62,707 nt of DNA from Paralimibaculum aggregatum (GTDB lineage Bacteria; Pseudomonadota; Alphaproteobacteria; Rhodobacterales; Rhodobacteraceae). Each line of letters begins with the position of its first letter. The stretch's first letter is position 1. Shown in pieces: positions 46,718-55,287 of this stretch. A program made the position numbers and the translations under genes. The DNA lies in contig NZ_BSYI01000028.1 of the NCBI RefSeq assembly GCF_030270585.1, positions 1-62,707 on the forward strand, given 5' to 3'. The notes below the pieces were generated by a model. It was not told where the DNA came from. It made no database searches and saw only the letters and a program-made list of their open reading frames with translations.

Positions 46718-47855
46718 GGCAGGAAGGCGGAGACGGCACGGCGCCGCTTTCGAGGCGCAGGCGGCGCCGGAGGCGATCCGGGGCGAGGCGAGATCGCCGA
46801 GCTGGTCATGCGGCACGGCCTGCACCCGGCGCTGATCGACGCCTGGCAACGGCAGGCCATCGCGGACCTGGCCGCCGCGGTCTCCGGCAGGGCCGAGGCC
46901 GCCGCGGCCGAACGCGAGGGCGAGCTCGGGACGCTGCTGGCGAAGCTCGGGCGGCTCGTGGCGGAGCGCGATTCCCGGCGAAGTCCTCCGGCGGATGGGC
47001 CCGGCCCGGCGGCGGAAGATGATCGAGCCGCGGCACGCTCGGCTTTCGGAGCGCCGGCAATGCCGGCCCGTGGGCCTCCGCCGGCCGGTGTTCCGCCGGC
47101 CGAGAATGGAAGCAGCCCCGCTCGACCTTGCGCCCATGACATCGCGAAGCGGCGGGCGCGGAACGTCATCGACGCGCAGTGGAACGGGCGCCGGCGAATA
47201 CCCCGCCATCCGAGGCGTCCGGGCCATGTCGCCGGGCGCGGGCCTGTCCGGCGGCCGATGGCCGGGATGGGCCCGGGCGCGGTTTGCCGGCAGCCGCGGA
47301 CCGCCAAGCCCCGTCCCGGGCCCAGGACACAGCCATATCCGTCGCGGAAACCGGCGATCGACCGGCCGGGCGAGGCCTGATGCGCCGAGATCGGCGACAT
47401 CCCGATGCGCCCAGGCCTGCCCTGCCGCGTGGCGGACACGGGCGGGCGCGCCGGCGCGTGCCGGCCCGGCGGCTCTCCGACACCGTGACGGCCGGTTTCC
47501 GCATCGCGACCTCGCGGCAGCGATGGCGCATCGTGGCAAGCCGGGGATCGTCTCCCCCGATCGGGGCCGCCGGTTCACGCGCCCGCGGCTCACCGGGGCT
47601 CCGACCGCGGCGGGCGTTCGGATCGCCAGGGAGACCGGATCCGGCGGCGCGGCACCGTGCTCATCGCGCGCCCCTGGCGGACCCTGAAGTCCGGGTTGCG
47701 GGTATCCCGGCGCCTGCGGGACCGGCTCCGGCGCGCGCGCCGGCATCGGCGGATGGATCGCCTCCGACACCGCCGGGCGGCCCGGTTCGGCCCTCGGCGG
47801 ACAGAGGCCCCACGAGGCCCAGACCGGCCCCGCGGGCGCCGAACCGGCGGCACGA
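46718..47855 (+). mobile_element. Decayed IS3-family element (orfA and orfB remnants)
   Basis: Fragments of an IS3-family transposase appear in order but in shifting frames. From orfA: AAFEAQAAPEAIRGE, then after a frameshift AELVMRHGLHPALIDAWQ and LLAKLGRLVAERD. From orfB: MIEPRHARLSERRQC near 47020, RRLSDTVTAGFRIA near 47480, IVSPDRGRRFTRPRLTG near 47550, PWRTLKSGLRVSRRL near 47670, and RAGIGGWIASDTAGRPGSAL near 47740, which match the DDE-domain and C-terminal blocks of OrfB. Several frameshifts, and loss of most of the middle, make it inactive. I could not identify terminal inverted repeats. Confidence 0.78.
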
Positions 47856-48045
47856 GGGAGCTCGGATCCGGGAATGGAAAGGCCGCCGGTCTGGCCGGGA
47901 AACGGGGAGCCCTCAGCCCGCTCGTGGCGGCCGGCGCCGATCACACCCCCGGCGCCGGTCTGCATGAACGGCTGCAGGACGGCTTCGGCGGCAGCGCGGA
48001 GGAGATCACGCTCATCGTGCTCATCGAGGGGCGCGGCGAGGCTGA
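47855..48045 (-). mobile_element. IS256-family transposase fragment
   Basis: On the minus strand, DEHDERDLLRAAAEAVLQ, then FMQTGAGGVIGAGRHER, matches the N-terminal region of IS256-family transposases (EAVLQ...LMEADVEGLIGAGRHER). The conserved continuation is lost after about 60 residues. It abuts the end of the IS3 remnant in opposite orientation. No start codon context or terminal repeats remain. Confidence 0.7.
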
Positions 48046-49514
48046 AGGTGGCCCTGGTCTTCGGCGGTTGCTTCGGTGCCGGGTCGACGCGGCAAGCACC
48101 GCCCCCGGCCATGCACCGCGCTGGCCGCTCCGCCTGCACCGCCAGCGCGGTCGGACATTCAGCCACCGCCCCAGGCGCAATCGCATGTGCGTGCCGAACG
48201 GGTTTGCTCCAACGGTCATCTCCCGGGGTTTCGGCGGCGGTCTCGCCGCCCCCTCGCGACAGCATTGCCGCCCTCCTGCGGGGGGTCTCGCAGGGGGCAT
48301 CATCGGCTCGAAGACCGTTGGATCGTCCGGTGATCGCAGGGACAATGTCCGGGCGGGCCTGCCGGCGCGGGCCAGGCCGGGAGCCGGCCCGACTCCCGAA
48401 AATCCTGCCGCTGGTGCTGCGGCTCGCCAGCAACGCCGCGACGCGGAGGCATCTCGATATCGGGGGATCATTGGCCAAGCGCTCGGGCCACCGCGCCCTC
48501 GCCACGATCCTGCCCCTCTTGTTGCAGAGATGACCATGTCTCAGTCCGAATTGGCGCGAGAATTGTGGCGGGGATATCGCCGTTCTTCAGGGATGAAGAC
48601 GATGCGCGCGGTTGGCGGGCCGGCTGCGCCTTCCTGTATCGGATATTGCGACTGGAGTTTTCGGCCATTGCGGCGGGCGCGGCGTCGATCCTGGCGCGGA
48701 TGGCTTCGCCGGTTGCCCGGTCGCCGGGCCGCGCGGAGAGCCGGTCCGCATCCTCGCTGTGGATCACCGTCGTCGCGCTGGGCGCTGCGCGGAGCGCCGC
48801 CGCCGCGCACGGAGCGAGCGCGACACCCGTGGCACGCGGCGTAGCGAGGCCTCGAGGCTCGGTTTCCGTGCCCGTGCGGAATGCGTCTGCACGACGCGCC
48901 CGGTGAAGCGGGCGGGGTTGGCCGGGAGGCTGTACGCTCGGGATCGTCGAGGCGGCGCGGCAGGCCGCCGTTCCTGCAGCGACTTCGCCCCGAGGCGAAA
49001 GCCCGGCCCGAAGGCCTTCTCCATCCGGTGCCGGGCACCGCGCGCGCGGCGAGATACGTCGCGATGGCGGCGGCTCCGGGGAACCGGTAGTTCCCGGGGG
49101 GCTGGTCCTGATGCACCGGCATCGCCATGCGCGCCGGAGAGCCGCGCGCGCGAGGTCCCGGCCCCGGCCACGGTGTCGTCCGTCCGTGGCTCCCTTGGGC
49201 TTTGGGGGGGCCGTGCGTCCATGCCGGCGCGGCCCGGCGGGGCGGCCCGCGGCAGTCTCCAGATTGCGGAAGTCGCGCTCGGAGCGCGGCGCTGCCCGAT
49301 CCCCGACATGCGGGGCGTCTGCCGGCCGGTCGCTGCCGGGGTTCCCCCGCGAACCGAGGGGATCTTCGCCCGTCTGATGTTGCACCGATGTCGCGCGGCG
49401 ATGCCGGGCGTGGCTGGCAACGGTCGATCCCAAGGGGAAATCCCCGCCGCGCCGGTGCGATGCGGCCCGGTCGGACACCGCACCATCGGAGGATCGGTTC
49501 TCGGAGGAAATGGG
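48046..49514. other. No supported gene
   Basis: About 1.47 kb without a recognisable gene on either strand. Frames remain open only because of high GC content and show no coherent codon bias. A minus-strand frame around 48541-49128 begins plausibly (HQDQPPGNYRFPGAAAI) but changes character after about 40 codons. Given the adjacent IS remnants I regard it as degraded DNA. Confidence 0.45.
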
Positions 49515-49591
49515 TGGTGGCGGGGGAGGGACTCGAACCCTCGACCTCAGGATTATGAGTCCTGCGCTCTAACCAGCTGAGCTACCCAGCC
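49515..49591 (-). tRNA. tRNA with CAT anticodon (Met, or Ile2)
   Basis: A 77-base tRNA with encoded CCA. The anticodon arm is CAGGA-CTCATAA-TCCTG, giving anticodon CAT. The T arm is GAGGG-TTCGAGT-CCCTC and the D arm is GCTC...GAGC. The loop does not have the initiator form, so it is elongator methionine or lysidine-modified isoleucine tRNA; I favour methionine. The acceptor stem pairs GGCTGGG with CCCCGCC, leaving a T-C mismatch at position 4:69. Confidence 0.93.
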
Positions 49592-49677
49592 GCCGTGTGC
49601 AGCCGGATACGTCGCCCCGGCGCCCTCGTCAAGGGCCTAGCCGCAGCAAAGCCGCGGCCGCCCCCTGCCCCGCCGGT

Positions 49678-50280
49678 TCAGCGGCCCCAGTCGCGCTTCG
49701 GGCCGCTGTCGAGATGCACGAACTGCGCCCGGCTGTAGGTGCCGACGCCGCCCGCCGAGAGCGATTTCGCCGCCCCGGCGATCTGCCGGATCGAGCGGGT
49801 CTTCATCGTCAGGTCCACCGCCATGCCGCGGACATGGTAGGAGTTGCGCGCCACCCCGCGCGAGCGGCGGCGCAGCATCGCGTTGGTCTTCGGCGTGCGG
49901 TAGCCCGAGATCACCTCGAAGGGCTCGCCGCAGTCGAGCAGGTTGTGCGTCGCGGCGAGGATGTCGATGGTCGCCGGGGCGATCGGGATCTCCTCGTCCT
50001 CGCGCCAGTCCCGCATCAGGTGGCTGATCGCCTCGAGCGCGTCGGGGATGTAGGTCCCCTCGACCCAGTAGGCGGTCTTGATCCACTCGCCGGTGCGATT
50101 ATTTACGAGATTCAGGGAGCGATACTCGCCCTTGCCGCGTGCCAGTGCCGGTGCGGGCAGAAGGCTGGAGACGCCTGCGCCTGCCAGGCCCGCGAGCACG
50201 AATCGGCGCGACACGTTTGCTGTCGTCGATTTTGGATTGTCCACTGCTGGCCTCGTTCCGTCGTCGGTCCCGCCCGCCAC
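49678..50280 (-). CDS. DUF882 (YcbK-like) Tat-exported peptidase-fold protein
   Basis: A 200-residue protein with a twin-arginine leader (VSRRFVLAGLAGAGVSSLL, cleavage after ALA). The mature part is a DUF882/peptidase M15-like domain: EVISGYRTPKTNAML, SYHVRGMAVDL and AQFVHLDSG, which supply the His/Asp zinc-site residues of this fold. Related YcbK/MepK proteins trim peptidoglycan crosslinks made by L,D-transpeptidases. It is divergent from an L,D-transpeptidase gene 262 bases away, which supports a cell-wall role. Confidence 0.9.
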   Translation of the reverse strand: MAGGTDDGTRPAVDNPKSTTANVSRRFVLAGLAGAGVSSLLPAPALARGKGEYRSLNLVNNRTGEWIKTAYWVEGTYIPDALEAISHLMRDWREDEEIPIAPATIDILAATHNLLDCGEPFEVISGYRTPKTNAMLRRRSRGVARNSYHVRGMAVDLTMKTRSIRQIAGAAKSLSAGGVGTYSRAQFVHLDSGPKRDWGR

Positions 50281-50542
50281 TATCCCTGGCGGTGCTTAAC
50301 AGGTTATGCCACAGCCGCTAGCTGAGGCCAAGTTGCAACAGCGCAACGGCAAAATGCAGCCGCGCCACGGTCCGGTGCGAATTGCCCCGTGCAATGCGGC
50401 AGAACTGCCTCTTCAACCGGTATTGAAATGCGGGCTCGCGATTTCGCTATCGCGGATGGTTTGCGATTCAGGTCGCTTTGTGCGATGAACGCTCGGGTAA
50501 GGACCGCAGCCAATGTCGCCCCGGGGCAACACAGGTGATGTG
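50281..50542. promoter_or_regulatory. Divergent promoter region of two cell-wall genes
   Basis: A 262-base non-coding spacer between the DUF882 gene and the L,D-transpeptidase gene, with AT-richer patches (GTTGCAACAGCGC, GGTATTGAAATGC, TTTGCGATTCAGG). I do not see a clear operator. Confidence 0.4.
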
Positions 50543-52345
50543 ATGAGAGCAATTTCAAAACTGTCGGCCGACCTCAGCGCCCCCTCCCGCGGGACGGGCC
50601 TGGTGCGCGGCGCGATCTGCGCCGCCGTCGTCGGGCTCCTGGCCTCGGCGCCGCTGGCCGGTGCCCAGACCGTGGCGCAGGGCCTGGCCGAGGGCGCCGC
50701 AGCGCCCGCCGCCGCGGCGCCCGCCTATGCGCCGACCCCCCTCTCCGAGGCGCTGGCCGCGGCGCTGGCCGCCCGGCGCGCCGACGACACGGTGGCGAGC
50801 TTCTACGCCGCGCGCGGCTACCAGCCGATCTGGCTCGGGCGCGATGCCGGCACGGTGCCGCGGCTGATGGCGCTGATGTCGGCGCTGGAGCGGACCGCCG
50901 AGCACGCCCTGCCGGCCGGGCGCTATGGCCGGAGCGCGCTGGCCGCCGATCTCCGCGCCGAGCCGCTGGCCAGCGAGGCCGAGCGCGCGGCGATCGAGCT
51001 GCGGCTGACCGAGGCGTTCCTGCGCTATGGCCGCGATGTCAGCTCCGGCGTGCTGGAGCCCGGCAAGGTCGACCGCGAGCTGCACCACAAGCCGATGCGG
51101 CCCGATCCGTCGGCGCTGCTGGCCGGCATCGCCAATGCCAGCGACCCGGCGGCGATGATCGGGGCGCTCGCCCCGTCCGATCCCGAATATGCCCGGCTGC
51201 AGGCCCGCCTCGCCGAGTATCGCGGGCTCGCCCGCTCCGCCGCCTGGGCGACGGTGGTTCCCGATGGCCGCACGATCCGCCCCGGCGCCCGCTCGGCGCG
51301 GGTGACGGCGCTGCGCGAGCGGCTCGCGGCGATGGGCGAGCTCGGCGCCGCGGCCTATGGCGCCGAGCGCTTCGGCGGCAGCGATGGCGCCCGCGTCGCC
51401 TCGAACGACATCGTGACCGATGCGCCGCTGCACAGCTCCGGCGACCCGCGGCTGTTCGACCCGGCGCTGGTCGCGGCGGTCAAGAGCTTCCAGGCCCGCC
51501 ACGGCCTCAACCAGGACGGCGTGGTCGGCCCGGCCACCCTCGCCGCGCTCAACGAGAGCCCGGCCGACCGGGCCCGGCAGATCGCCGTCAACCTCGAGCG
51601 GCTGCGCTGGTTCAACCGCGATCTCGGCCGGCGCCACGTGATGGTCAACCTCGCCGGCTTCGAGGTCGCGCTGGTGCAGGACGGGCAGACCATCTTCACC
51701 TCGCGCGTGGTGGTCGGCAAGTCGACCAAGCACCGCACGCCGGAGTTCTCCGACGAGATGGAGCACATGGTGGTCAACCCGACCTGGCACGTGCCCGCCT
51801 CGATCGCCCGCGAGGAGATCCTGCCGAAGCTGAAGCAGGACCCGACCTATCTCTCGCGCAAGGGCATGCGGCTGGTCGGCGCCGGCGCCTCGGCCGAGGA
51901 GATCGACTGGAGCTTCGTCACCCCCTCGAGCTTCCCGGGCCGGGTCAAGCAGAGGCCGGGCGGCGGCAATGCGCTGGGGCGCGTGAAGTTCATGTTCCCC
52001 AACAAGTGGTCGATCTACCTGCACGACACGCCGTCGAAATCGCTGTTCAACCGCGACCGGCGGGCGTTCAGCCATGGCTGCGTGCGGGTGCAGAAGCCCT
52101 TCGAGTTCGCCTATGAGCTGCTGGCGCCGCAGCGGGCCGATGGCGCGGCCTATTTCGACGCCGTGCTGCGCCGCGGCCGCGAGGCGACGATCCGGCTCGA
52201 CGATCCGGTGCCGGTGCATCTCAACTACCGCACCGCCTGGGTCGATGCCGCCGGGGTCGACCAGTTCCGCGCCGATGTCTATGGCCGCGACGCGACGGTC
52301 TATGCCGCGCTGGCGCAGTCCGGGGTCGATGTCCTGGCCGACTGA
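50543..52345 (+). CDS. L,D-transpeptidase (YcbB/LdtD type)
   Basis: A 600-residue periplasmic enzyme that forms 3-3 peptidoglycan crosslinks. It has an N-terminal signal/anchor (AAVVGLLASAPLAGAQ), a scaffold domain (about 60-260), a peptidoglycan-binding module (FDPALVAAVKSFQARHGLNQDGVVGPATLAALN, read in parts) and a YkuD catalytic domain. The active-site motif FSHGCVRVQKP has Cys513. The start MRAISKLSA is preferred; an ATG 30 bases upstream gives a 10-residue extension. A T-rich terminator follows. Confidence 0.93.
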   Translation: MRAISKLSADLSAPSRGTGLVRGAICAAVVGLLASAPLAGAQTVAQGLAEGAAAPAAAAPAYAPTPLSEALAAALAARRADDTVASFYAARGYQPIWLGRDAGTVPRLMALMSALERTAEHALPAGRYGRSALAADLRAEPLASEAERAAIELRLTEAFLRYGRDVSSGVLEPGKVDRELHHKPMRPDPSALLAGIANASDPAAMIGALAPSDPEYARLQARLAEYRGLARSAAWATVVPDGRTIRPGARSARVTALRERLAAMGELGAAAYGAERFGGSDGARVASNDIVTDAPLHSSGDPRLFDPALVAAVKSFQARHGLNQDGVVGPATLAALNESPADRARQIAVNLERLRWFNRDLGRRHVMVNLAGFEVALVQDGQTIFTSRVVVGKSTKHRTPEFSDEMEHMVVNPTWHVPASIAREEILPKLKQDPTYLSRKGMRLVGAGASAEEIDWSFVTPSSFPGRVKQRPGGGNALGRVKFMFPNKWSIYLHDTPSKSLFNRDRRAFSHGCVRVQKPFEFAYELLAPQRADGAAYFDAVLRRGREATIRLDDPVPVHLNYRTAWVDAAGVDQFRADVYGRDATVYAALAQSGVDVLAD

Positions 52346-52371
52346 TCCCGGCCATCGGCGATGAGACGCGC

Positions 52372-52402
52372 GGCGCCGCCCCCGGGCGGCGCCGGTGCTT
52401 TT
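52372..52402 (+). terminator. Intrinsic terminator after L,D-transpeptidase
   Basis: A nine-base-pair stem (GGCGCCGCC, CCCG loop, GGCGGCGCC) followed by ggtgcttttt, a conventional Rho-independent terminator. Confidence 0.85.
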
Positions 52403-52509
52403 TGGGCCGCCCCGAGGCCTTCCCTGCCGCGGCCCGTGCCGGCGCCGCTTGCATCCTGTGCAGCCCCTTGGCTACAACAGCGCCCGAAACACCCGGCCGG
52501 AAGCCAGCA

Positions 52510-53589
52510 ATGCCCCACAGCGTGAGAGATATCGCCCGTCTGACGGGCCTCGTGGCGGAAGGCGCCCTCGACCTCGAGGTCGAGCGCCCGGCCGAACCGC
52601 AGGATGCCGGCCCGAGGGACCTCGCGCTGGCGATGAGCGAGGACTATGCCGCGGCGGTGAAGGCCGGCCAGGCCCGCGCCGCGATCCTCTGGGAGGGGGC
52701 GGACTGGCGCGCCCTCGGGCTCGAGGCGGCGCTCTTCGCGCCGCGCGCCCGGGTGGCGCTGGCCGCGGTCGGCGAGATGTTCGCGCCGGAGCCCGAGATC
52801 GCCGCCGGCATCCACCCCACCGCGCTGGTCGATGCCTCGGCCCGGATCGGCGCGGATGTCGGCATCGGCGCCTACGCGATCATCGGCGCCGGCGCGGAGA
52901 TCGGCGACGGCTGCCGCATCGGCGCCCATGCCAGCCTGGCCCGCGGCACCCGGCTCGGCGCCGGCTCGCGGCTCGCCGACGGGGTGCGCATCGGCCTCGG
53001 CGTGACCATCGGCGAGCGCGCCATCGTGCAGGCCAACGCGGTGATCGGCGCCGACGGCTTCTCCTATGTCACGCCGGAGCGCGGCTCGGTCGAGAGCGCC
53101 AAGCGCGAGGGCCGGATCGAGGACGACGCGCGCAACACCCAGGGGCTGCGGCGGATTGCCTCGCTCGGCGGCGTCGAGATCGGCAACGACGTGGAGATCG
53201 GCGCCGGCACCTGCATCGATGCCGGCACCATCGCCCCGACCCGGATCGGCCACGGCACCAAGATCGACAATCTCGTGCAGGTGGGCCACAACTGCCAGAT
53301 CGGCGCGAGCTGCATGATCTGCGGGCATGTCGGGCTTGCCGGGTCGGTCAAGGTGGGCGACAGGGCGGTGCTCGGCGGCAAGGTCGGCGTCGGCGACCAT
53401 CTGGAGATCGGCGAGGATGCGGTCCTGGCCGGCGGCAGCCTGGTCGGCAGCAACATCCCCGCCCGCAGCATCTCGGTCGGCGTGCCGGCGGTGCCGCGGG
53501 ACCAGTTCTTCCGCCGGGAGATGGCGCAACGGCGCCTTCCCAAGCTGGTCGAGCAGGTCAGGGAAATTCGCGCGAAGCTCGGGCTGTGA
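52510..53589 (+). CDS. lpxD: UDP-3-O-acylglucosamine N-acyltransferase
   Basis: A 359-residue left-handed beta-helix acyltransferase of lipid A synthesis that transfers a 3-hydroxyacyl chain from ACP to UDP-3-O-acyl-glucosamine. The N-terminal uridine-binding domain is about 1-100. Hexapeptide repeats follow from IHPTALVDASARIG, with the catalytic histidine in LVQVGHNCQIG, and end in a C-terminal helix. The start MPHSVRDI is chosen over an upstream open frame that lacks coding bias. It is followed by ACP and ketosynthase genes rather than by fabZ-lpxA, so it is not in the classical bam-lpxD-fabZ-lpxA cluster. Confidence 0.94.
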   Translation: MPHSVRDIARLTGLVAEGALDLEVERPAEPQDAGPRDLALAMSEDYAAAVKAGQARAAILWEGADWRALGLEAALFAPRARVALAAVGEMFAPEPEIAAGIHPTALVDASARIGADVGIGAYAIIGAGAEIGDGCRIGAHASLARGTRLGAGSRLADGVRIGLGVTIGERAIVQANAVIGADGFSYVTPERGSVESAKREGRIEDDARNTQGLRRIASLGGVEIGNDVEIGAGTCIDAGTIAPTRIGHGTKIDNLVQVGHNCQIGASCMICGHVGLAGSVKVGDRAVLGGKVGVGDHLEIGEDAVLAGGSLVGSNIPARSISVGVPAVPRDQFFRREMAQRRLPKLVEQVREIRAKLGL

Positions 53590-53671
53590 GCCCGGCAGCG
53601 CAGACGGAAACGAGCGGGAATACCATGTCCCGGCCGCCGCAGCGGCCCGCCGGGGCGGACAGGAGAGCGGC

Positions 53672-53938
53672 ATGAGCGACCAGGTGGCCGAGCGCATCGC
53701 TGAGATCATCGCCGAGCAGGCGCTGGTCGAGCCCGACCAGATCCGGCCGGAGACCACCCCGGAGGATCTCGGCCTCGACAGCCTCGCGCTCGTGGAGGTG
53801 GTGTTCGGCATCGAGGAGGCGTTCGACATCTCGGTGCCCTACAACGCCAACGATCCCGAGAGCACGGATTTCGACATCTCCAACTTCGCGGCCATCGTGA
53901 CGGGCGTGAAGAAGCTGATCGCGGACCGCGAGGCGTGA
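53672..53938 (+). CDS. Acyl carrier protein, probably specialised
   Basis: An 88-residue ACP. The phosphopantetheine serine is Ser37 in DLGLDSLALVEVVFGIEEAF. The C-terminal half (NANDPESTDFDISNFAAIV) has an acidic insertion compared with housekeeping ACP and recalls AcpXL-type carriers that bring very long acyl chains to lipid A. AGGAGAG precedes the start. It overlaps the ketosynthase start by four bases (GTGA). Confidence 0.92.
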   Translation: MSDQVAERIAEIIAEQALVEPDQIRPETTPEDLGLDSLALVEVVFGIEEAFDISVPYNANDPESTDFDISNFAAIVTGVKKLIADREA

Positions 53939-55164
53939 GCGCGGCCGGCTCCGATCGTCGCCGGGTCGTCATCACCGGCCTCGGGGTGGTCTCGGCGCTC
54001 GGCACCGGCCGGGCGGCGCATTTCGAGGGGCTGCGCGAGGGCCGCGTCGGCATCGGGCCGATCGAGCGCATCAGCGCCGAGCGGCTGATGATCAAGATCG
54101 CCGCCGAGGCCAAGGGCTTCGAGGGCACCGACTATTTCGACCGCTCGCAGCTCGCGCTCTATGACCGGGTGACGCAGATGGCGCTGGTCGCCGCGGCCGA
54201 GGCGATGGCACAGTCCGGCCTCGAGATCGACGAGGAACTCGGCCTGCGCACCGCCACCATCATCGCCACCGCGATGGGCGGGCTGCACACCCAGGACGAG
54301 AACTACTACGCCGTCTATCACGAGATGAAGAACCGGGTGCATCCGTTCATCATCCCGCGGCTGATGGCCAATGCGCCGGTCTCCCAGGTCTCGATGAAAT
54401 ACGGGCTGATGGGCCCGGCCTGGTCGGTCGCCACCGCCTGCTCCTCGGCCAACCACGCGATCGGCCAGGCGATGCAGCTGGTGCGCTCCGGCGCCTGCGA
54501 CGCGGCGGTCACCGGCGGCACCGAGAGCGTGCTCTGCTTCGGCGGCATCAAGGCCTGGGAAGGGCTGCGGGTGATGTCGAAGGACGGCTGCCGGCCGTTC
54601 TCCAAGACCCGCAACGGCATGGTGCTCGGCGAGGGCGCGGCGATCCTGGTGCTCGAGGAGCGCGAGCGGGCGATGGCGCGCGGCGCGACGATCCTCGCCG
54701 AGGTCGCCGGCACCGGCATGACCGCGGATGCCGGCGACATCGTGGCGCCGAAGATGGAGGGCGCGGCGCGGGCGATCAGCCTGGCGCTGGCCGATGCCGG
54801 GATGCCGGCCGAGGCGGTGGACTATGTCAACGCCCACGGCACCGCCACCGCGATCAACGACCGCACCGAGGCGGCGGCGCTGCGCGCGGCGCTCGGGGAA
54901 CATGCCGAGTCGATCATGGTGTCCTCCACCAAGTCGATGCACGGCCACGCGATCGGCGCCGCCGGGGCGCTCGAGGCGGCGGCGGTGGTGATGGCGCTGA
55001 CCGAGAACGTGGTGCCGCCGACCATGGGCTACGAGGAGCCGGACCCGGAGATCGGCCTCGACGTGGTGCCCAATGCCGCGCGCCAGGCGCCGGTGAAGGC
55101 GGCGCTGTCGAACTCCTTCGCCTTCGGCGGGCTGAACGCGGTGCTGGCCTTCCGCGGCGCCTGA
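53935..55164 (+). CDS. Beta-ketoacyl-ACP synthase (FabF-like)
   Basis: A 409-residue condensing enzyme with the catalytic triad Cys169 (VATACSSANHAIG), His301 (NAHGTAT) and His338 with Lys333 (STKSMHGHAIGAAG). It starts with GTG in a GTGA overlap with the ACP gene. Coupling to a dedicated ACP and lpxD suggests elongation of an acyl chain for lipid A or another envelope lipid, not housekeeping fatty-acid synthesis. That role is inferred from context. Confidence 0.93.
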   Translation: MSAAGSDRRRVVITGLGVVSALGTGRAAHFEGLREGRVGIGPIERISAERLMIKIAAEAKGFEGTDYFDRSQLALYDRVTQMALVAAAEAMAQSGLEIDEELGLRTATIIATAMGGLHTQDENYYAVYHEMKNRVHPFIIPRLMANAPVSQVSMKYGLMGPAWSVATACSSANHAIGQAMQLVRSGACDAAVTGGTESVLCFGGIKAWEGLRVMSKDGCRPFSKTRNGMVLGEGAAILVLEERERAMARGATILAEVAGTGMTADAGDIVAPKMEGAARAISLALADAGMPAEAVDYVNAHGTATAINDRTEAAALRAALGEHAESIMVSSTKSMHGHAIGAAGALEAAAVVMALTENVVPPTMGYEEPDPEIGLDVVPNAARQAPVKAALSNSFAFGGLNAVLAFRGA

Positions 55165-55184
55165 GGGCGCTGCCCCCCCGGGGC

Positions 55185-55240
55185 GATGCGGAACGGGTGA
55201 TGCGGAACGGGTGATGCGAAACGGGTGATGCGAAACGGGC
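55185..55240 (+). repeat. 14-bp direct repeat, four units
   Basis: gatgcggaacgggt occurs twice exactly and then twice as gatgcgaaacggg(t/c), directly after the ketosynthase stop. The fourth unit runs into the terminator stem. Confidence 0.95.
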
Positions 55241-55269
55241 CGCGCGGTTGCGCGGCCCGTGCGGTTTTT
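55235..55269 (+). terminator. Intrinsic terminator after the ketosynthase gene
   Basis: An 11-bp perfect stem (ACGGGCCGCGC, GGTT loop, GCGCGGCCCGT) followed by gcggttttt. It is oriented for the lpxD-acp-ketosynthase unit. Confidence 0.9.
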
Positions 55270-55287
55270 CCCTGCTGGCGCAGCGGC

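Noticed and set aside
46553-48505. A 650-codon minus-strand ORF
   Set aside because: It is antisense to the IS3 remnant and only locally meaningful where it coincides with the IS256 fragment.
48541-49128. Minus-strand ORF beginning near HQDQPPGNYRFPG
   Set aside because: Plausible codon use is lost after about 40 codons, there is no ribosome-binding site and no family resemblance; treated as degraded DNA.
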